A stretch of DNA of 36,507 nt from a virus: positions 1-36,507 of the IMG/VR virus record IMGVR_UViG_3300046557_000366. One strand, given 5' to 3'. The position numbers and the translations under genes were made by a program. The notes under the pieces are model-generated. The model had not been told where the DNA came from. It searched no databases and was given only the letters and a program-made list of their open reading frames with translations. Positions 1 to 6,747 of this stretch are shown in pieces (positions within the stretch are counted from its first letter, which is position 1; every line of letters begins with the position of its first letter).

Positions 1-127
1 ACCGTGCGCACCGTCCCCGTGTGGACGGACGGCAGCGGCACCGCCCGCGTGTCGACGTGGGTCACCCTCGACAACGCCCTCGGCCAGCCCCTCGCCGCCG
101 ACCGCGCCGCGCACCGCGCCGCCCGCA
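1..127. repeat. Terminal direct repeat, left copy
   Basis: These 127 bases are identical to the last 127 bases of the window (36381-36507). A coding frame (36237 to 267) runs through the overlap without interruption. The simplest reading is that the sequence is a circular or circularly permuted molecule of 36,380 bp written with its overlap. The length equals a common maximum assembly k-mer (127), so this is probably not a biological terminal repeat. Confidence 0.95.
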
Positions 128-267
128 AGCTGCTGCACGACGCGTTCCCGGGCGCCGACTGGACCCGCCCGCAGGACTACGACACCCACACCGGCCAGCT
201 CACCACCCCGCCGCCGCTCGCCGTCCCGGCCGGCCTCGGCATCGACACCGCGCAGGCCGCCCGATGA
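1..267 (+). CDS. Hypothetical early protein, 3' part of a gene crossing the contig join
   Basis: This is the C-terminal part of a 136-aa protein that begins at the GTG at 36237 and continues through the 127-base overlap; joining 36237-36380 to 1-267 gives one open frame. The GTG at position 4 is therefore an internal codon. The protein is basic at the N-terminus (many Arg in the part at the window's end) and has a VRTVPVWTDGSG segment followed by a region rich in Ala/Leu. It ends in a TGA that overlaps the next gene's ATG (ATGATG at 264-269), so translation is coupled to the early operon. I do not recognise a family. Confidence 0.75.
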   Translation, partial: TVRTVPVWTDGSGTARVSTWVTLDNALGQPLAADRAAHRAARKLLHDAFPGADWTRPQDYDTHTGQLTTPPPLAVPAGLGIDTAQAAR

Positions 268-638
268 TGCGCCCCGGACTCACCGCCGACGGCCGCCACG
301 TCCGTATCCCCGTCCGCGACCAGCTGCTCGCCCCGCTGCTCGACGACGTCGCCATCGCCTACGCCGAGGACCCCGTCACGTTCGGGCACCTGCTCGCCCG
401 GCACGCCGCATCGGTGTTGCGCCTCGACCACGCCGAAGTCTCCGACGACATGCCCGACCACGAACGGCACATGCGCGCCGCCGAGGCCGACGGCACCCGC
501 GAGGCCCTGCTCGCCGACCTCCCCGACGAGCACCAGGCCGACCCCCTGCTCGGCCCGGACGACGCAATCACCCTCGCCACCCGCATTACCAAGCTCGCCG
601 CCCACATCCGCAACACCGCGAACAGGACCAGCCGATGA
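264..638 (+). CDS. Hypothetical early protein (124 aa)
   Basis: A 124-aa acidic, mostly helical protein with no motif I recognise. Two ATG codons in a row (264, 267) could start it; the first overlaps the stop of the preceding gene, and its own TGA overlaps the ATG of the ERF gene at 635. It is therefore translationally coupled on both sides in the recombination cluster. A short motif, PDEHQAD near residue 90, recurs in related form (PVDDEHQA) in the proteins at 6748 and 9258. A role linked to the following ERF protein is possible from position only. Confidence 0.7.
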   Translation: MMRPGLTADGRHVRIPVRDQLLAPLLDDVAIAYAEDPVTFGHLLARHAASVLRLDHAEVSDDMPDHERHMRAAEADGTREALLADLPDEHQADPLLGPDDAITLATRITKLAAHIRNTANRTSR

Positions 639-1690
639 CCGTCACCGCACTGCACCCCGGATACTCGCCCGCCGCGCCGATGCCGTCCGCCAACCTGCCC
701 GCCGTCGAGGTCACTTACGAGCCCGCACCCGAGGGCGCCCCCGCGGACGCCCCGCGCGTCTTCGTTGCGATCGGTGGCGTCATGCGGGATGCGATGCCCG
801 TGGGCAAGGACCAGAAGAACACGCAGCAGAACTACAACTTCCGCGGTATCGACGACGTCATGTCGGCCATGGCCGGGCCGATGCGGACGCACGGCGTGTT
901 CATCCTGCCGAGCATCGCCAGCCACAAGCAGGACCGCGACGGGAAGATGACGCGGACCATGATCATGATGCGGTATCGCATCTACGGGCCCGCGGGTGAC
1001 TGCCTGATCGCGACTGTGCCGGGCGAGGCGTTCGACTTTGCGGACAAGGCGACGAACAAGGCTCAGTCCGCGGCGCTCAAGTACCTGTTGTTCACCCTGT
1101 TCATGCTGCCTGTGGACGGCCGCAGCATCGACGACGGCGACCGCGAACACCCCGTGTCCGAGGAGCACCGCGCCGAGCGGCAGCAGAACCAGCAGCGCCG
1201 CAACCAGCGGCAGCAGAACGGGCAGCAGCGCAACCAGCAGCGCCCGCAGAACGGGCGGCAGCAGCGCCCCAACCGTGGCGGGCCCGACCCGGCACAGCAG
1301 GCCCCGAGCCGCGACTACCTCGCCGAGGCGACCGCCGCGCCCAGCCCGCAGGCGTTCGCCAAGGTGCGCGCCGATGCCGTCGCCGCCGGGGCGCCGCCGG
1401 AATACCTCGCCAGCCTCGACGCCGTGGCCGCGCAGAAGCAGGCCGCCGCGAACAAGCCGCAGCGGCAGCAGCAGGCCCCCGCCGCGGGTGTCGTCGAGGA
1501 CCAGGAGCACGCCGCCGCCCTCGGCGAGATGTACGACGCCGCCAAGTCCGCCGGCCTCACCCGCGAGGAAGCCGACGCCGTCATGGTCACCCACCACAAG
1601 ACGGCACCGCAGGCCGCGACCACCGCCGCCCTGCGCGCCCTGCGCGACGACCTGCTCGACGCCGCCCGCCAGAACGGGGCGACCGCATGA
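635..1690 (+). CDS. erf: ERF-family single-strand annealing protein
   Basis: Probable phage recombinase of the ERF superfamily, which anneals complementary single strands for homologous recombination, genome circularisation or recombination-dependent replication. The ERF core lies at about residues 40-170 of 351, with the typical run of a helix, then QQNYNFRGIDDVM and a short loop before a beta strand (MIMMRYRIYGPAGD), then the DKATNKAQSAALKYLL helix. Residues about 178-222 form a linker almost entirely of Gln, Arg and Asn, encoded by degenerate CAG/CGC/AAC repeats. A helical C-terminal region of about 120 residues follows. The gene overlaps its neighbours by ATGA on both sides. A phage SSB lies downstream at 6149, the usual partner. 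Family call is firm; function is by analogy with P22 Erf. Confidence 0.88.
   Translation: MTVTALHPGYSPAAPMPSANLPAVEVTYEPAPEGAPADAPRVFVAIGGVMRDAMPVGKDQKNTQQNYNFRGIDDVMSAMAGPMRTHGVFILPSIASHKQDRDGKMTRTMIMMRYRIYGPAGDCLIATVPGEAFDFADKATNKAQSAALKYLLFTLFMLPVDGRSIDDGDREHPVSEEHRAERQQNQQRRNQRQQNGQQRNQQRPQNGRQQRPNRGGPDPAQQAPSRDYLAEATAAPSPQAFAKVRADAVAAGAPPEYLASLDAVAAQKQAAANKPQRQQQAPAAGVVEDQEHAAALGEMYDAAKSAGLTREEADAVMVTHHKTAPQAATTAALRALRDDLLDAARQNGATA
1180..1275 (+). repeat. Degenerate CAG/CGC/AAC repeat coding a Gln/Arg/Asn linker
   Basis: Within the ERF gene, short units such as CGGCAGCAGAACGGG and CAGCGCAACCAGCAG repeat irregularly. They encode a low-complexity Gln/Arg/Asn stretch between the ERF core and the C-terminal helical region. 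The repeat looks like a slippage-prone flexible linker rather than a DNA-level element. Confidence 0.7.
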
Positions 1691-2406
1691 CCGAGCAGAC
1701 CCTCGCCGAGCAGATCTACAAGCACCACGAAGACACCATCGTTGAGCGCCTCGGCCTCGCCCGCCTCGCCGCCGCCGAGCGCGCCGAGCAGGGCGAGCAG
1801 GAGCCGACCGCCGAGCAGATCGAGCGCGCCGCAGCCGAGCGGGCCGCCGCCAACCGGGCCGCCGTCCGTGAGGCCGTTACCCGCGAGGCCGTCCTCGCCG
1901 CGCTGTCCAAGGAGATCGGCGAGGCCCTCGCCGCCGCGAAGACGGACGTTCAGTACCTGCTCGACCAGCAGTACGAGGCGACCGGCACGACGAAGGTCGA
2001 CGCGACGTTGCCGGACGGCACCAAGGTCGGTTCCATCAGCCGGACCAGTGGCGAGACCGCCGCGCAGATCATCGACGCCGCAGCGTTTCGGGCATGGGTC
2101 GCCGAGGCGTACCCGGCCGAGACCACGATTGAAATCGTCAAGTCCGTGCGACCGGCATTCAGTTCGCTGATGCTCGCCGCGATGACCGCGGCCGGTGTGA
2201 CGCAGTGGGCCGACCCGGAAACGGGCGAGGTCCACGACGTGCCCGGAGTCGAGATCCGGCCCAGCCGCGCCCGCTCGCACCGCATGACGTTCTCTCGCAC
2301 GTCGAAGTCGTCGCCCGTCGACGGCCGCGAGTTGGTCGCCCAGGCGTGGCGCCGCGGGGACCTCGCCCCGATCGTGCTGCCCGCCCTCGCCCCCGCCGAG
2401 CAGTAA
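1687..2406 (+). CDS. Conserved actinophage-type hypothetical protein (239 aa)
   Basis: A 239-aa protein whose ATG overlaps the stop of the ERF gene (ATGA), so it is co-translated with it. Residues about 20-95 are Ala/Glu/Arg rich and probably a long helix or coiled coil. A compact central part follows (LPDGTKVGSISRTSG, then helices ending in VRPAFSSLML). The C-terminus contains DVPGVEIRP and a basic Ser/Arg stretch. I do not recognise a named family. Linkage to ERF in the same transcript suggests an accessory role in recombination or DNA protection, but nothing in the sequence proves that. The gene ends at the first of the recurrent GC-rich intergenic hairpins. Confidence 0.75.
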   Translation: MTEQTLAEQIYKHHEDTIVERLGLARLAAAERAEQGEQEPTAEQIERAAAERAAANRAAVREAVTREAVLAALSKEIGEALAAAKTDVQYLLDQQYEATGTTKVDATLPDGTKVGSISRTSGETAAQIIDAAAFRAWVAEAYPAETTIEIVKSVRPAFSSLMLAAMTAAGVTQWADPETGEVHDVPGVEIRPSRARSHRMTFSRTSKSSPVDGRELVAQAWRRGDLAPIVLPALAPAEQ

Positions 2407-2413
2407 CCGCCCC

Positions 2414-2438
2414 GGCCCGCCCCACGCCGGGGCGGGCC
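2414..2438. promoter_or_regulatory. GC-rich intergenic hairpin
   Basis: A perfect 10-bp stem (GGCCCGCCCC / GGGGCGGGCC) with a 5-nt loop sits between genes at 2406 and 2455. There is no T tract. It is nearly identical to the hairpin at 11134-11158, down to its flanking bases. It may be a partial terminator, an mRNA stabiliser or a spacer element. The Shine-Dalgarno sequence GGAAGGA of the next gene begins 3 nt after it. Confidence 0.7.
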
Positions 2439-2454
2439 CCGGAAGGACCACCGC

Positions 2455-3042
2455 ATGCCCATCTCTGACGCCATCCGCAGCCGCATTGTCGAGCTGCTGA
2501 AAGAGGGCGCCACCAACCGCGCCATCGCCCGCGAGCTGAACGTCGACAAGAGCACCCCGGCCCACTACCGCCGCCTGCTCGGCATCGCCCCCGCCACCCG
2601 TACCCTGCCGCGGAACCGTTCGCCGCTCACCATCGAGCAGAAGTGGGCGACGTACACCCGCCCCGCCGAGGGCGACGGCGGACACCTCGAATGGACCGGG
2701 CGACGCACCAAGGTCGGCGCCACACCGGTCATGACGTACAGGGAGCGCACCCACACCGCCCGCATCGTGGCGTTTCGGATCCGGCACGGCCGCGACCCCA
2801 TCGGCTACGTCAAACCGGAGTGCGGCCGGCCCGACTGTGTCGCGCCCGATCACCTCGAAGACGAGCAGGGCCGCAACCGCGTGCGCTCCCAGTTCGGCGC
2901 CCTGCTCGGCCGCACCCCCCGCATCACCGAGTGCACCCGCGGCCACGCCGTCGCCACCCACCGCCGCTACGCGAGCGACGGCACGTCGTACTGCGGCACG
3001 TGCCACGAGGACGCCAACAGAGCCCGCAGGGCCGCCGGGTGA
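2455..3042 (+). CDS. HTH protein fused to a degenerate HNH-like domain
   Basis: A 195-aa protein with two parts. Residues about 3-42 form a helix-turn-helix of the homeodomain-like type (RSRIVELLKEGATNRAIARE, then LNVDKST). Residues about 75-190 align by eye with the intact HNH nuclease at 5670: HTARIVAFRI matches [20 protein letters not shown] matches [12 protein letters not shown], and a shared C-terminal zinc-type module (C-x3-H ... CGTC) follows. At the place of the catalytic VDH of the nuclease this protein has VKP, so the key His is lost. It probably binds DNA without cutting, perhaps as a regulator, but this is inference. Start ATG is supported by GGAAGGA seven bases upstream. Its stop overlaps the next gene (GTGA). 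Confidence 0.72.
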   Translation: MPISDAIRSRIVELLKEGATNRAIARELNVDKSTPAHYRRLLGIAPATRTLPRNRSPLTIEQKWATYTRPAEGDGGHLEWTGRRTKVGATPVMTYRERTHTARIVAFRIRHGRDPIGYVKPECGRPDCVAPDHLEDEQGRNRVRSQFGALLGRTPRITECTRGHAVATHRRYASDGTSYCGTCHEDANRARRAAG

Positions 3043-3245
3043 CGCCCGCCGCCCGCCGTCGCCGACCGGCCGCCTCGCCCGCCAAGCGCTACAACGGGCC
3101 GCCGCCCGCCGACCGGCCCGCCCCCACATGCAACTACGGCAACCCCCGGTGCGGCGCCCAACCGGCCCGCCCGTACCCGTGCGGCCCCATGTGCGACGAG
3201 CACCAGCCCGCCAACACCCACCCGTTCTACCGCCGCCCCCAGTGA
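3039..3245 (+). CDS. Small Cys-rich protein (68 aa)
   Basis: A 68-aa protein starting at a GTG that overlaps the stop of the previous gene (GTGA). The first 25 residues are strongly basic. The second half holds a likely zinc-binding set: CNYGNPRCG followed by YPCGPMCDEH. Together with the Cys pairs in neighbouring genes it fits the many small zinc-ribbon-like proteins of actinophage early regions. No specific function can be assigned. A long GC-rich hairpin (3250-3288) follows. Confidence 0.65.
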   Translation: MTPAARRRRPAASPAKRYNGPPPADRPAPTCNYGNPRCGAQPARPYPCGPMCDEHQPANTHPFYRRPQ

Positions 3246-3249
3246 CGGC

Positions 3250-3288
3250 CCCGGGGCGAGAACGAGCCGCCGCGCCCCTCGCCCCGGG
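3250..3288. promoter_or_regulatory. GC-rich intergenic hairpin
   Basis: An 11-bp perfect inverted repeat (CCCGGGGCGAG / CTCGCCCCGGG) with a 17-nt loop lies between the small Cys-rich gene and the initiator gene at 3319. No T tract follows, so it is not a classical terminator. It may mark a processing or attenuation point ahead of the replication genes. Confidence 0.6.
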
Positions 3289-3318
3289 CGCCACGCCCCC
3301 GAACAGGAGCACCACCCC

Positions 3319-4221
3319 GTGACCCTCGACGCCATGGATTGGGTATGGACCCGGTCCCGCAGCCGCGGTAACGCGCGTCTCGTCCTGCTCGCCGTCGCCG
3401 ACAAAGCACCCGACGCCACGGCCACCGTGCGCATGGGCACCGCCGAAATGGTGCGCAGGGTCAACGCGGCCCGCTCGACCGTCCTCGACGCCGTCGCGGC
3501 CGCCCTCGCGTCCGGCGAGCTGGAGATCACCGAGGCCGCCGCAGGCAGTCGAGCGGCCACCTACCGCATCCCCGGAGCCGTCGACTACGTGCGCGCTACC
3601 GGTCCGAAATCCGGACCGCAAACGCACGACACCCGGGGGTCCGAATCTCAGACCACAAACGGCTACCGGTCCGAATCTCAGACCACAACCGCCCCCGCTA
3701 GTGGTCCGAATCCCGGACCACAACCCGCAGAGCCCGAGGCCGGTTTGTGGTCCGAATCTCAGACCGCTTGTGGTCCGAATTCCGGACCCCTCTACCACCC
3801 AATAGAGAGAGTGAATGAAGGAGTGAGGGAAGAGGGCCCGCCCTCGGCCGTCATCCCCCAGTTCGCCGAGCAGCTGGTCGGCCAGATCACCGCCGCCCGC
3901 GTCTACGTCCCGTGGAACCTCACCCCCGGTGAGTGGTTCAAGGTCGACGCCCTGATCAAGCGCTCCGGTGTCGACATGCTCGCCGCCGTCGCCGTCAGGG
4001 CCGCCACGAAGAAGGACGTAGGCCACGCCCGGTACTTCCTGCGCGCCTGGCAGTCCCTGCCCGCGCTCCCCGCCCCCGGCACCGTCCCCGCGCAGCCCGC
4101 CGGGCCCGGAGCCGACGTGATCCCCCTCGCCGCAGGCCCTCGCCGCCAGGGCCGCGTAGCCACCGCGCAGGCCATGTTCGCCGCCGCGGCCGGCCTCGAC
4201 CCCCAGGAGAACGTTCGATGA
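3319..4221 (+). CDS. Replication initiator-like protein with internal iterons
   Basis: A 300-aa protein with a winged-helix-type N-terminus (residues about 15-75; TAEMVRRVNAARSTVLDAV is the recognition-helix region). A Ser/Gln/Pro/Gly-rich linker (about 94-156) and a helical C-terminal domain (about 172-260) follow. The linker is where the DNA carries six 17-bp palindromic repeats (3601-3788), followed by a stretch noticeably poorer in G+C (3789-3834). This is the lambda O / P22 gp18 arrangement: an initiator that binds an origin lying inside its own gene. The next gene, coupled by ATGA, looks like a helicase loader. GTG start, with CAGGAG about 9 bases upstream. The initiator role is inference from architecture; the repeats and HTH are visible directly. 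Confidence 0.7.
   Translation: MTLDAMDWVWTRSRSRGNARLVLLAVADKAPDATATVRMGTAEMVRRVNAARSTVLDAVAAALASGELEITEAAAGSRAATYRIPGAVDYVRATGPKSGPQTHDTRGSESQTTNGYRSESQTTTAPASGPNPGPQPAEPEAGLWSESQTACGPNSGPLYHPIERVNEGVREEGPPSAVIPQFAEQLVGQITAARVYVPWNLTPGEWFKVDALIKRSGVDMLAAVAVRAATKKDVGHARYFLRAWQSLPALPAPGTVPAQPAGPGADVIPLAAGPRRQGRVATAQAMFAAAAGLDPQENVR
3601..3788. repeat. ori: Six iterons, probable origin of replication
   Basis: Six 17-bp repeats with arms GGTC...GACC start at 3601, 3638, 3668, 3703, 3749 and 3772. Two types alternate. Type A (3601, 3703, 3772) reads GGTCCGAA(A/T)(T/C)CCGGACC-like, with 6-bp arms GGTCCG/CGGACC. Type B (3638, 3668, 3749) is GGTCCGAATCTCAGACC in all three copies. Type A copies lie in codon phase 0 and type B in phase 1, so the DNA, not the peptide, is what is conserved. 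Start-to-start spacings are 37, 30, 35, 46 and 23 bp. The stretch at 3789-3834 is relatively A+T-rich and could be the unwinding element. This is typical of iteron origins. Confidence 0.75.
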
Positions 4222-4922
4222 TCCGTCAGCACGTCGCCGCGCTGCTCGCCTACGCCGTCCGCCTCGACCCCCGCAGCGCTCCCACCGACGCCGCCGCCGC
4301 CGAGGAAACCCTCGACCAGTGGGCCGACATCCTCGCCGACGTCCCCCCGACGGCCCCGCACCCCAACGGCCTCGGGTGGGACGCCTCGCAGGCCGTACGC
4401 CACCACATCGCGACCAGCCCCTACCCGATCAAGCCCAGCGACGTATCGCGGCCGTGGCACGCGTTCAAGGCCGACGTAGTCAGCCGCCACACGGGCACCT
4501 TTGAGCCGAGCAGGCACCCCGAGCTGGACCCCGACGACGTCGCCGGATATCAGCGCGCCCTGTACGCCGACCGCCAGGCCGTAGCCACCGGAGCCGTTCC
4601 TGCCCGGCCGTTCAAGGAGCTCACCGCGGGCCCCGAGGCCGAGGCACAGGCCCGCCTCGCCGCCCTCGGCACCTACCTGCCGCGCACCGTCGCCGACGCC
4701 CTCGCCACCCACCGCCCCGACCGGGCCGAACGCGAACGCCTCGCCCGCACCGGCCGCCCCGACCCGCTCAACGTGCCGTGCCCCTACGAGCCGTGCCGCG
4801 CCCCGACCGGCGAGAAGTGCCGCAACCCCACACGCGGCCGGCCGACCCGCGCCACCGCCCACCCGTCCCGCCTCGACGCCGCCACCGCCCGCCACCACGC
4901 ACAGACCGAGGTCGCAGCATGA
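4218..4922 (+). CDS. Possible helicase loader-like protein with C-terminal zinc motif
   Basis: A 234-aa protein translated from an ATG overlapping the initiator's stop. The N-terminal 80 residues (helix, then LDQWADILAD, AVRHHIATS, YPIKPSDV) resemble by eye the small-helix pattern of phage helicase loader/inhibitor proteins of the SPP1 G39P type: W..hL.D, hAh..hi.ts, P...Di. Such proteins bring the replicative helicase to the initiator at the origin. The C-terminus carries a zinc-type motif seen in many actinophage proteins: VPCPYEPCRAPTGEKC followed by HPSR. Position directly after the initiator with its iterons supports an O/P-like pair. No helicase is encoded, so it would act on host DnaB. 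Loader assignment is tentative. Confidence 0.5.
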   Translation: MIRQHVAALLAYAVRLDPRSAPTDAAAAEETLDQWADILADVPPTAPHPNGLGWDASQAVRHHIATSPYPIKPSDVSRPWHAFKADVVSRHTGTFEPSRHPELDPDDVAGYQRALYADRQAVATGAVPARPFKELTAGPEAEAQARLAALGTYLPRTVADALATHRPDRAERERLARTGRPDPLNVPCPYEPCRAPTGEKCRNPTRGRPTRATAHPSRLDAATARHHAQTEVAA

Positions 4923-5395
4923 ACCGCAACGGAAAGCACCCGGGCAAGACCCACAGGCGCAAGGCCGCCGCCACCGACCGCACCCACAACCGCAACGGCT
5001 ACCGCGTCACCGCGTCATGGGACGCCCGTCCCGACCGGCCCGCCATCCGTGCCACCCCCGACCGCAAGGCCGCCCGCCGCATGGCCCGCCAGATGGCAGA
5101 CGACGGCGCATACGTGATCGTCGAGGAGCACCTCGGCCACAGCGCCTACCGCACCCTGTACGAGCTGGACGGGCCCGCCCTGCTCGCCGAGCGCGCCGCC
5201 GCCGAGCAGGCCGCCGCCGAAGCCGCCGACCGCGCCCGCGCGTTCGAGCAGGACCGCGCCGCCCAGGCCGAGGCCGACCGCCTTGCCCGCGTCCGCCGCG
5301 ACCGAGACGCCGCCCGCTACGCCCGCCAGTTGATGACCGCCCCGCCCAACACCCGCACCGACCGCCGCGCCCGGCACACCGCAGGCGGCCGCTGA
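4919..5395 (+). CDS. Hypothetical basic/coiled-coil protein (158 aa)
   Basis: A 158-aa protein coupled to the previous gene by an ATGA overlap. The N-terminal 25 residues are very basic and His/Asn rich. A short mixed alpha/beta part follows (YRVTASWDARP, YVIVEEHLG, YRTLYELDGPALL). Residues about 88-130 form a long Ala/Glu/Arg helix of coiled-coil type. The end is again basic. It could bind nucleic acid, but no family is recognised. It shares a transcript with the replication genes. Confidence 0.65.
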   Translation: MNRNGKHPGKTHRRKAAATDRTHNRNGYRVTASWDARPDRPAIRATPDRKAARRMARQMADDGAYVIVEEHLGHSAYRTLYELDGPALLAERAAAEQAAAEAADRARAFEQDRAAQAEADRLARVRRDRDAARYARQLMTAPPNTRTDRRARHTAGGR

Positions 5396-5556
5396 TGATT
5401 CCCGACGCCGTCGCCGCCGTCATCGCCGCCACCATCCGAGACCACCCCGGCAGCACGCCCGAGGCCGTCGCCCGCGCCGCCGTAGCAGCCCTACAACGCG
5501 AGGGGTGGCACATCGTCGCCCCGGACGTCGCCAACTCCGCTCTACGGGCCGCGTAG
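5395..5556 (+). CDS. Small hypothetical protein (53 aa)
   Basis: A 53-aa helical protein whose ATG shares one base with the preceding TGA (TGATG), the usual sign of re-initiation. It reads as two amphipathic helices ([16 protein letters not shown] and [17 protein letters not shown]). No motif is recognised. It is the last gene of the first early cluster; a terminator-like hairpin and a promoter-like sequence follow. Confidence 0.6.
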   Translation: MIPDAVAAVIAATIRDHPGSTPEAVARAAVAALQREGWHIVAPDVANSALRAA

Positions 5557-5565
5557 AGCCTCACC

Positions 5566-5601
5566 AGGGGGGTGCACCCCAAGTAGCCACCGCACCCCCC
5601 T
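5566..5601 (+). terminator. Hairpin ending the first early cluster
   Basis: A perfect 10-bp stem (AGGGGGGTGC / GCACCCCCCT) encloses a 16-nt loop. The left side can fold instead into the 12-bp palindrome GGGGTGCACCCC (5569-5580). There is no T tract, as is common for actinobacterial terminators. It separates the replication cluster from the HNH/ssb pair. Confidence 0.5.
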
Positions 5602-5628
5602 GACAGGTAGGTTTCATCCATGGATGAT
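5600..5628 (+). promoter_or_regulatory. Promoter candidate for the HNH/ssb genes
   Basis: CTGACA (5600-5605), a 17-bp spacer and GATGAT (5623-5628) fit a vegetative sigma promoter reasonably well. Transcription would start near 5635, leaving a leader of about 35 nt before the HNH gene at 5670. A 12-bp palindrome CATCCATGGATG (5615-5626) overlaps the spacer and -10 and could be an operator. Confidence 0.4.
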
Positions 5629-5669
5629 CGAGGATCGTTCACGGGACATACGGAACGGGGATAGGTGCC

Positions 5670-6146
5670 ATGCCCGCAGCAGCCACAACCGCCGAGCGAT
5701 TCGCCGACAAGGTGAACACCGCCGGGCCCCTCTCCCTCCGCAAGGACGCCCCCGGCCCCTGCCACCTATGGACCGGCCGCCCCAACGCCAAGGGATACGG
5801 GCGGTTCTGGACCGCCGGGCGCAACGTCAAGGCCCACCGCTACGCCTACGAGCTCCACATAGGCCCCATCCCCGCCGGCCTCGAAGTCGACCACCGATGC
5901 CGCACCCGCGCATGCGTCAACCCCGCCCACCTCGAAGCCGTCACGCACCGCGAAAACGTGCTGCGCAGCTCCAACGTCGCCGCCATACGCGCCGCCCGAA
6001 CCCACTGCATCGCAGGCCACAAGTTCGACACGGCCAACACCCGCATACGCCCCAACGGCACCCGCCAATGCCGCGCATGCCAGCGCAACCGCCGCCGCGC
6101 CCCCCGCACCGCACAGACCCCCACCGCATACCGAAGGGCCGCATAA
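5670..6146 (+). CDS. HNH endonuclease
   Basis: A 158-aa HNH nuclease of the phage type. The beta-beta-alpha metal motif is intact: KAHRYAYEL, then GLEVDHRC with the catalytic His, CVNPAHLE with the Asn and second His, and ENV. A C-terminal zinc-type module (CIAGHKFD and CRACQRN) follows and is shared with the protein at 2455. Free-standing phage HNH proteins nick or cut double-stranded DNA. Some work with terminase in packaging and others are homing enzymes. This one sits beside ssb rather than terminase, so homing or recombination is more likely than packaging. AGGTG precedes the ATG. Two bases separate its TAA from the ssb ATG. Confidence 0.85.
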   Translation: MPAAATTAERFADKVNTAGPLSLRKDAPGPCHLWTGRPNAKGYGRFWTAGRNVKAHRYAYELHIGPIPAGLEVDHRCRTRACVNPAHLEAVTHRENVLRSSNVAAIRAARTHCIAGHKFDTANTRIRPNGTRQCRACQRNRRRAPRTAQTPTAYRRAA

Positions 6147-6148
6147 CC

Positions 6149-6652
6149 ATGTCCGGCGAAACCATCATCACCGTCATCGGGAACATCACCGATAACCCCG
6201 AACTCAGGTTCACCCCGTCCGGCGCCCCCGTCGCCAACTTCACCATCGCCAGCACCCCCCGCATCTTCGACAAGCAGACGAACGAGTGGAAGGACGGCGA
6301 GACCCTCTTTCTCCGGTCCGCCGTATGGCGCCAGGCCGCCGAGAACGCCGCCGAATCCCTCACCCGCGGCATGCGCGTCATCGCCCAAGGCCGACTCACC
6401 CAGCGCAGCTACGAGAAGGACGGACAGAAGCGCGTCGCCTACGAGCTCCAGGTCGAGGAAATCGGCCCCTCGCTCAAGACCGCCACCGCCGCCGTCACCA
6501 AGACCAACGGCAACAACGGCCAGCAGACCCGCCAGCAGCCCAGCACCGGCGGATACGGCCAGCAGACCCAGGGATACGGCCAGCAGCCCGCCCAAGACCC
6601 GTGGGCCCAGCAGCAGCCCCGCCAGGGATACACCGACGAACCCCCGTTCTGA
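6149..6652 (+). CDS. ssb: Single-stranded DNA-binding protein
   Basis: A 167-aa SSB with an N-terminal OB fold (residues about 1-112: [27 protein letters not shown], then [18 protein letters not shown] and [14 protein letters not shown]). A Gln/Gly/Tyr-rich linker and the acidic tip DEPPF at the C-terminus follow. This tip is the standard docking site for replication and recombination partners. Bacterial SSBs of this class act as tetramers that coat single-stranded DNA. Together with the ERF protein at 635 it makes up the phage recombination set. It follows the HNH gene after two bases and probably shares its promoter. Confidence 0.95.
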   Translation: MSGETIITVIGNITDNPELRFTPSGAPVANFTIASTPRIFDKQTNEWKDGETLFLRSAVWRQAAENAAESLTRGMRVIAQGRLTQRSYEKDGQKRVAYELQVEEIGPSLKTATAAVTKTNGNNGQQTRQQPSTGGYGQQTQGYGQQPAQDPWAQQQPRQGYTDEPPF

Positions 6653-6659
6653 CCCGCGC

Positions 6660-6708
6660 CCGCGACCGGTCGCGGCCCCAGCCGTGCGCGCGAGCAGACC
6701 GCGCGCAC
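6660..6708. promoter_or_regulatory. Two palindromes after ssb
   Basis: CCGCGACCGGTCGCGG (6660-6675) is a perfect 16-bp palindrome. Eight bases further on, GTGCGCGCG (6684-6692) pairs with CGCGCGCAC (6700-6708) around a 7-nt loop. Either could slow or end transcription after ssb, or be a protein site. No T tract is present. Confidence 0.5.
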
Positions 6709-6747
6709 CCCAGCCCCGCTCGACTCCACACGAGACAGGACCAACCC

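Noticed and set aside
1-127. Biological long terminal repeats
   Set aside because: The length is that of an assembly k-mer overlap, and a gene runs through the overlap in frame. There is no evidence of a replication-type terminal repeat.
3601-3788. CRISPR-like array
   Set aside because: Repeats are only 17 bp, spacing varies from 23 to 46 bp, there are no cas genes, and the repeats sit within an open coding frame. Iterons explain them better.
1315-4026. Long open frame on the minus strand (903 codons) opposite the early genes
   Set aside because: It lies opposite ERF, the 1687 gene, the HTH/HNH gene and the initiator, all with ribosome sites and recognisable motifs. Long antisense frames are expected at 70% G+C; its product is low complexity and has no motif.
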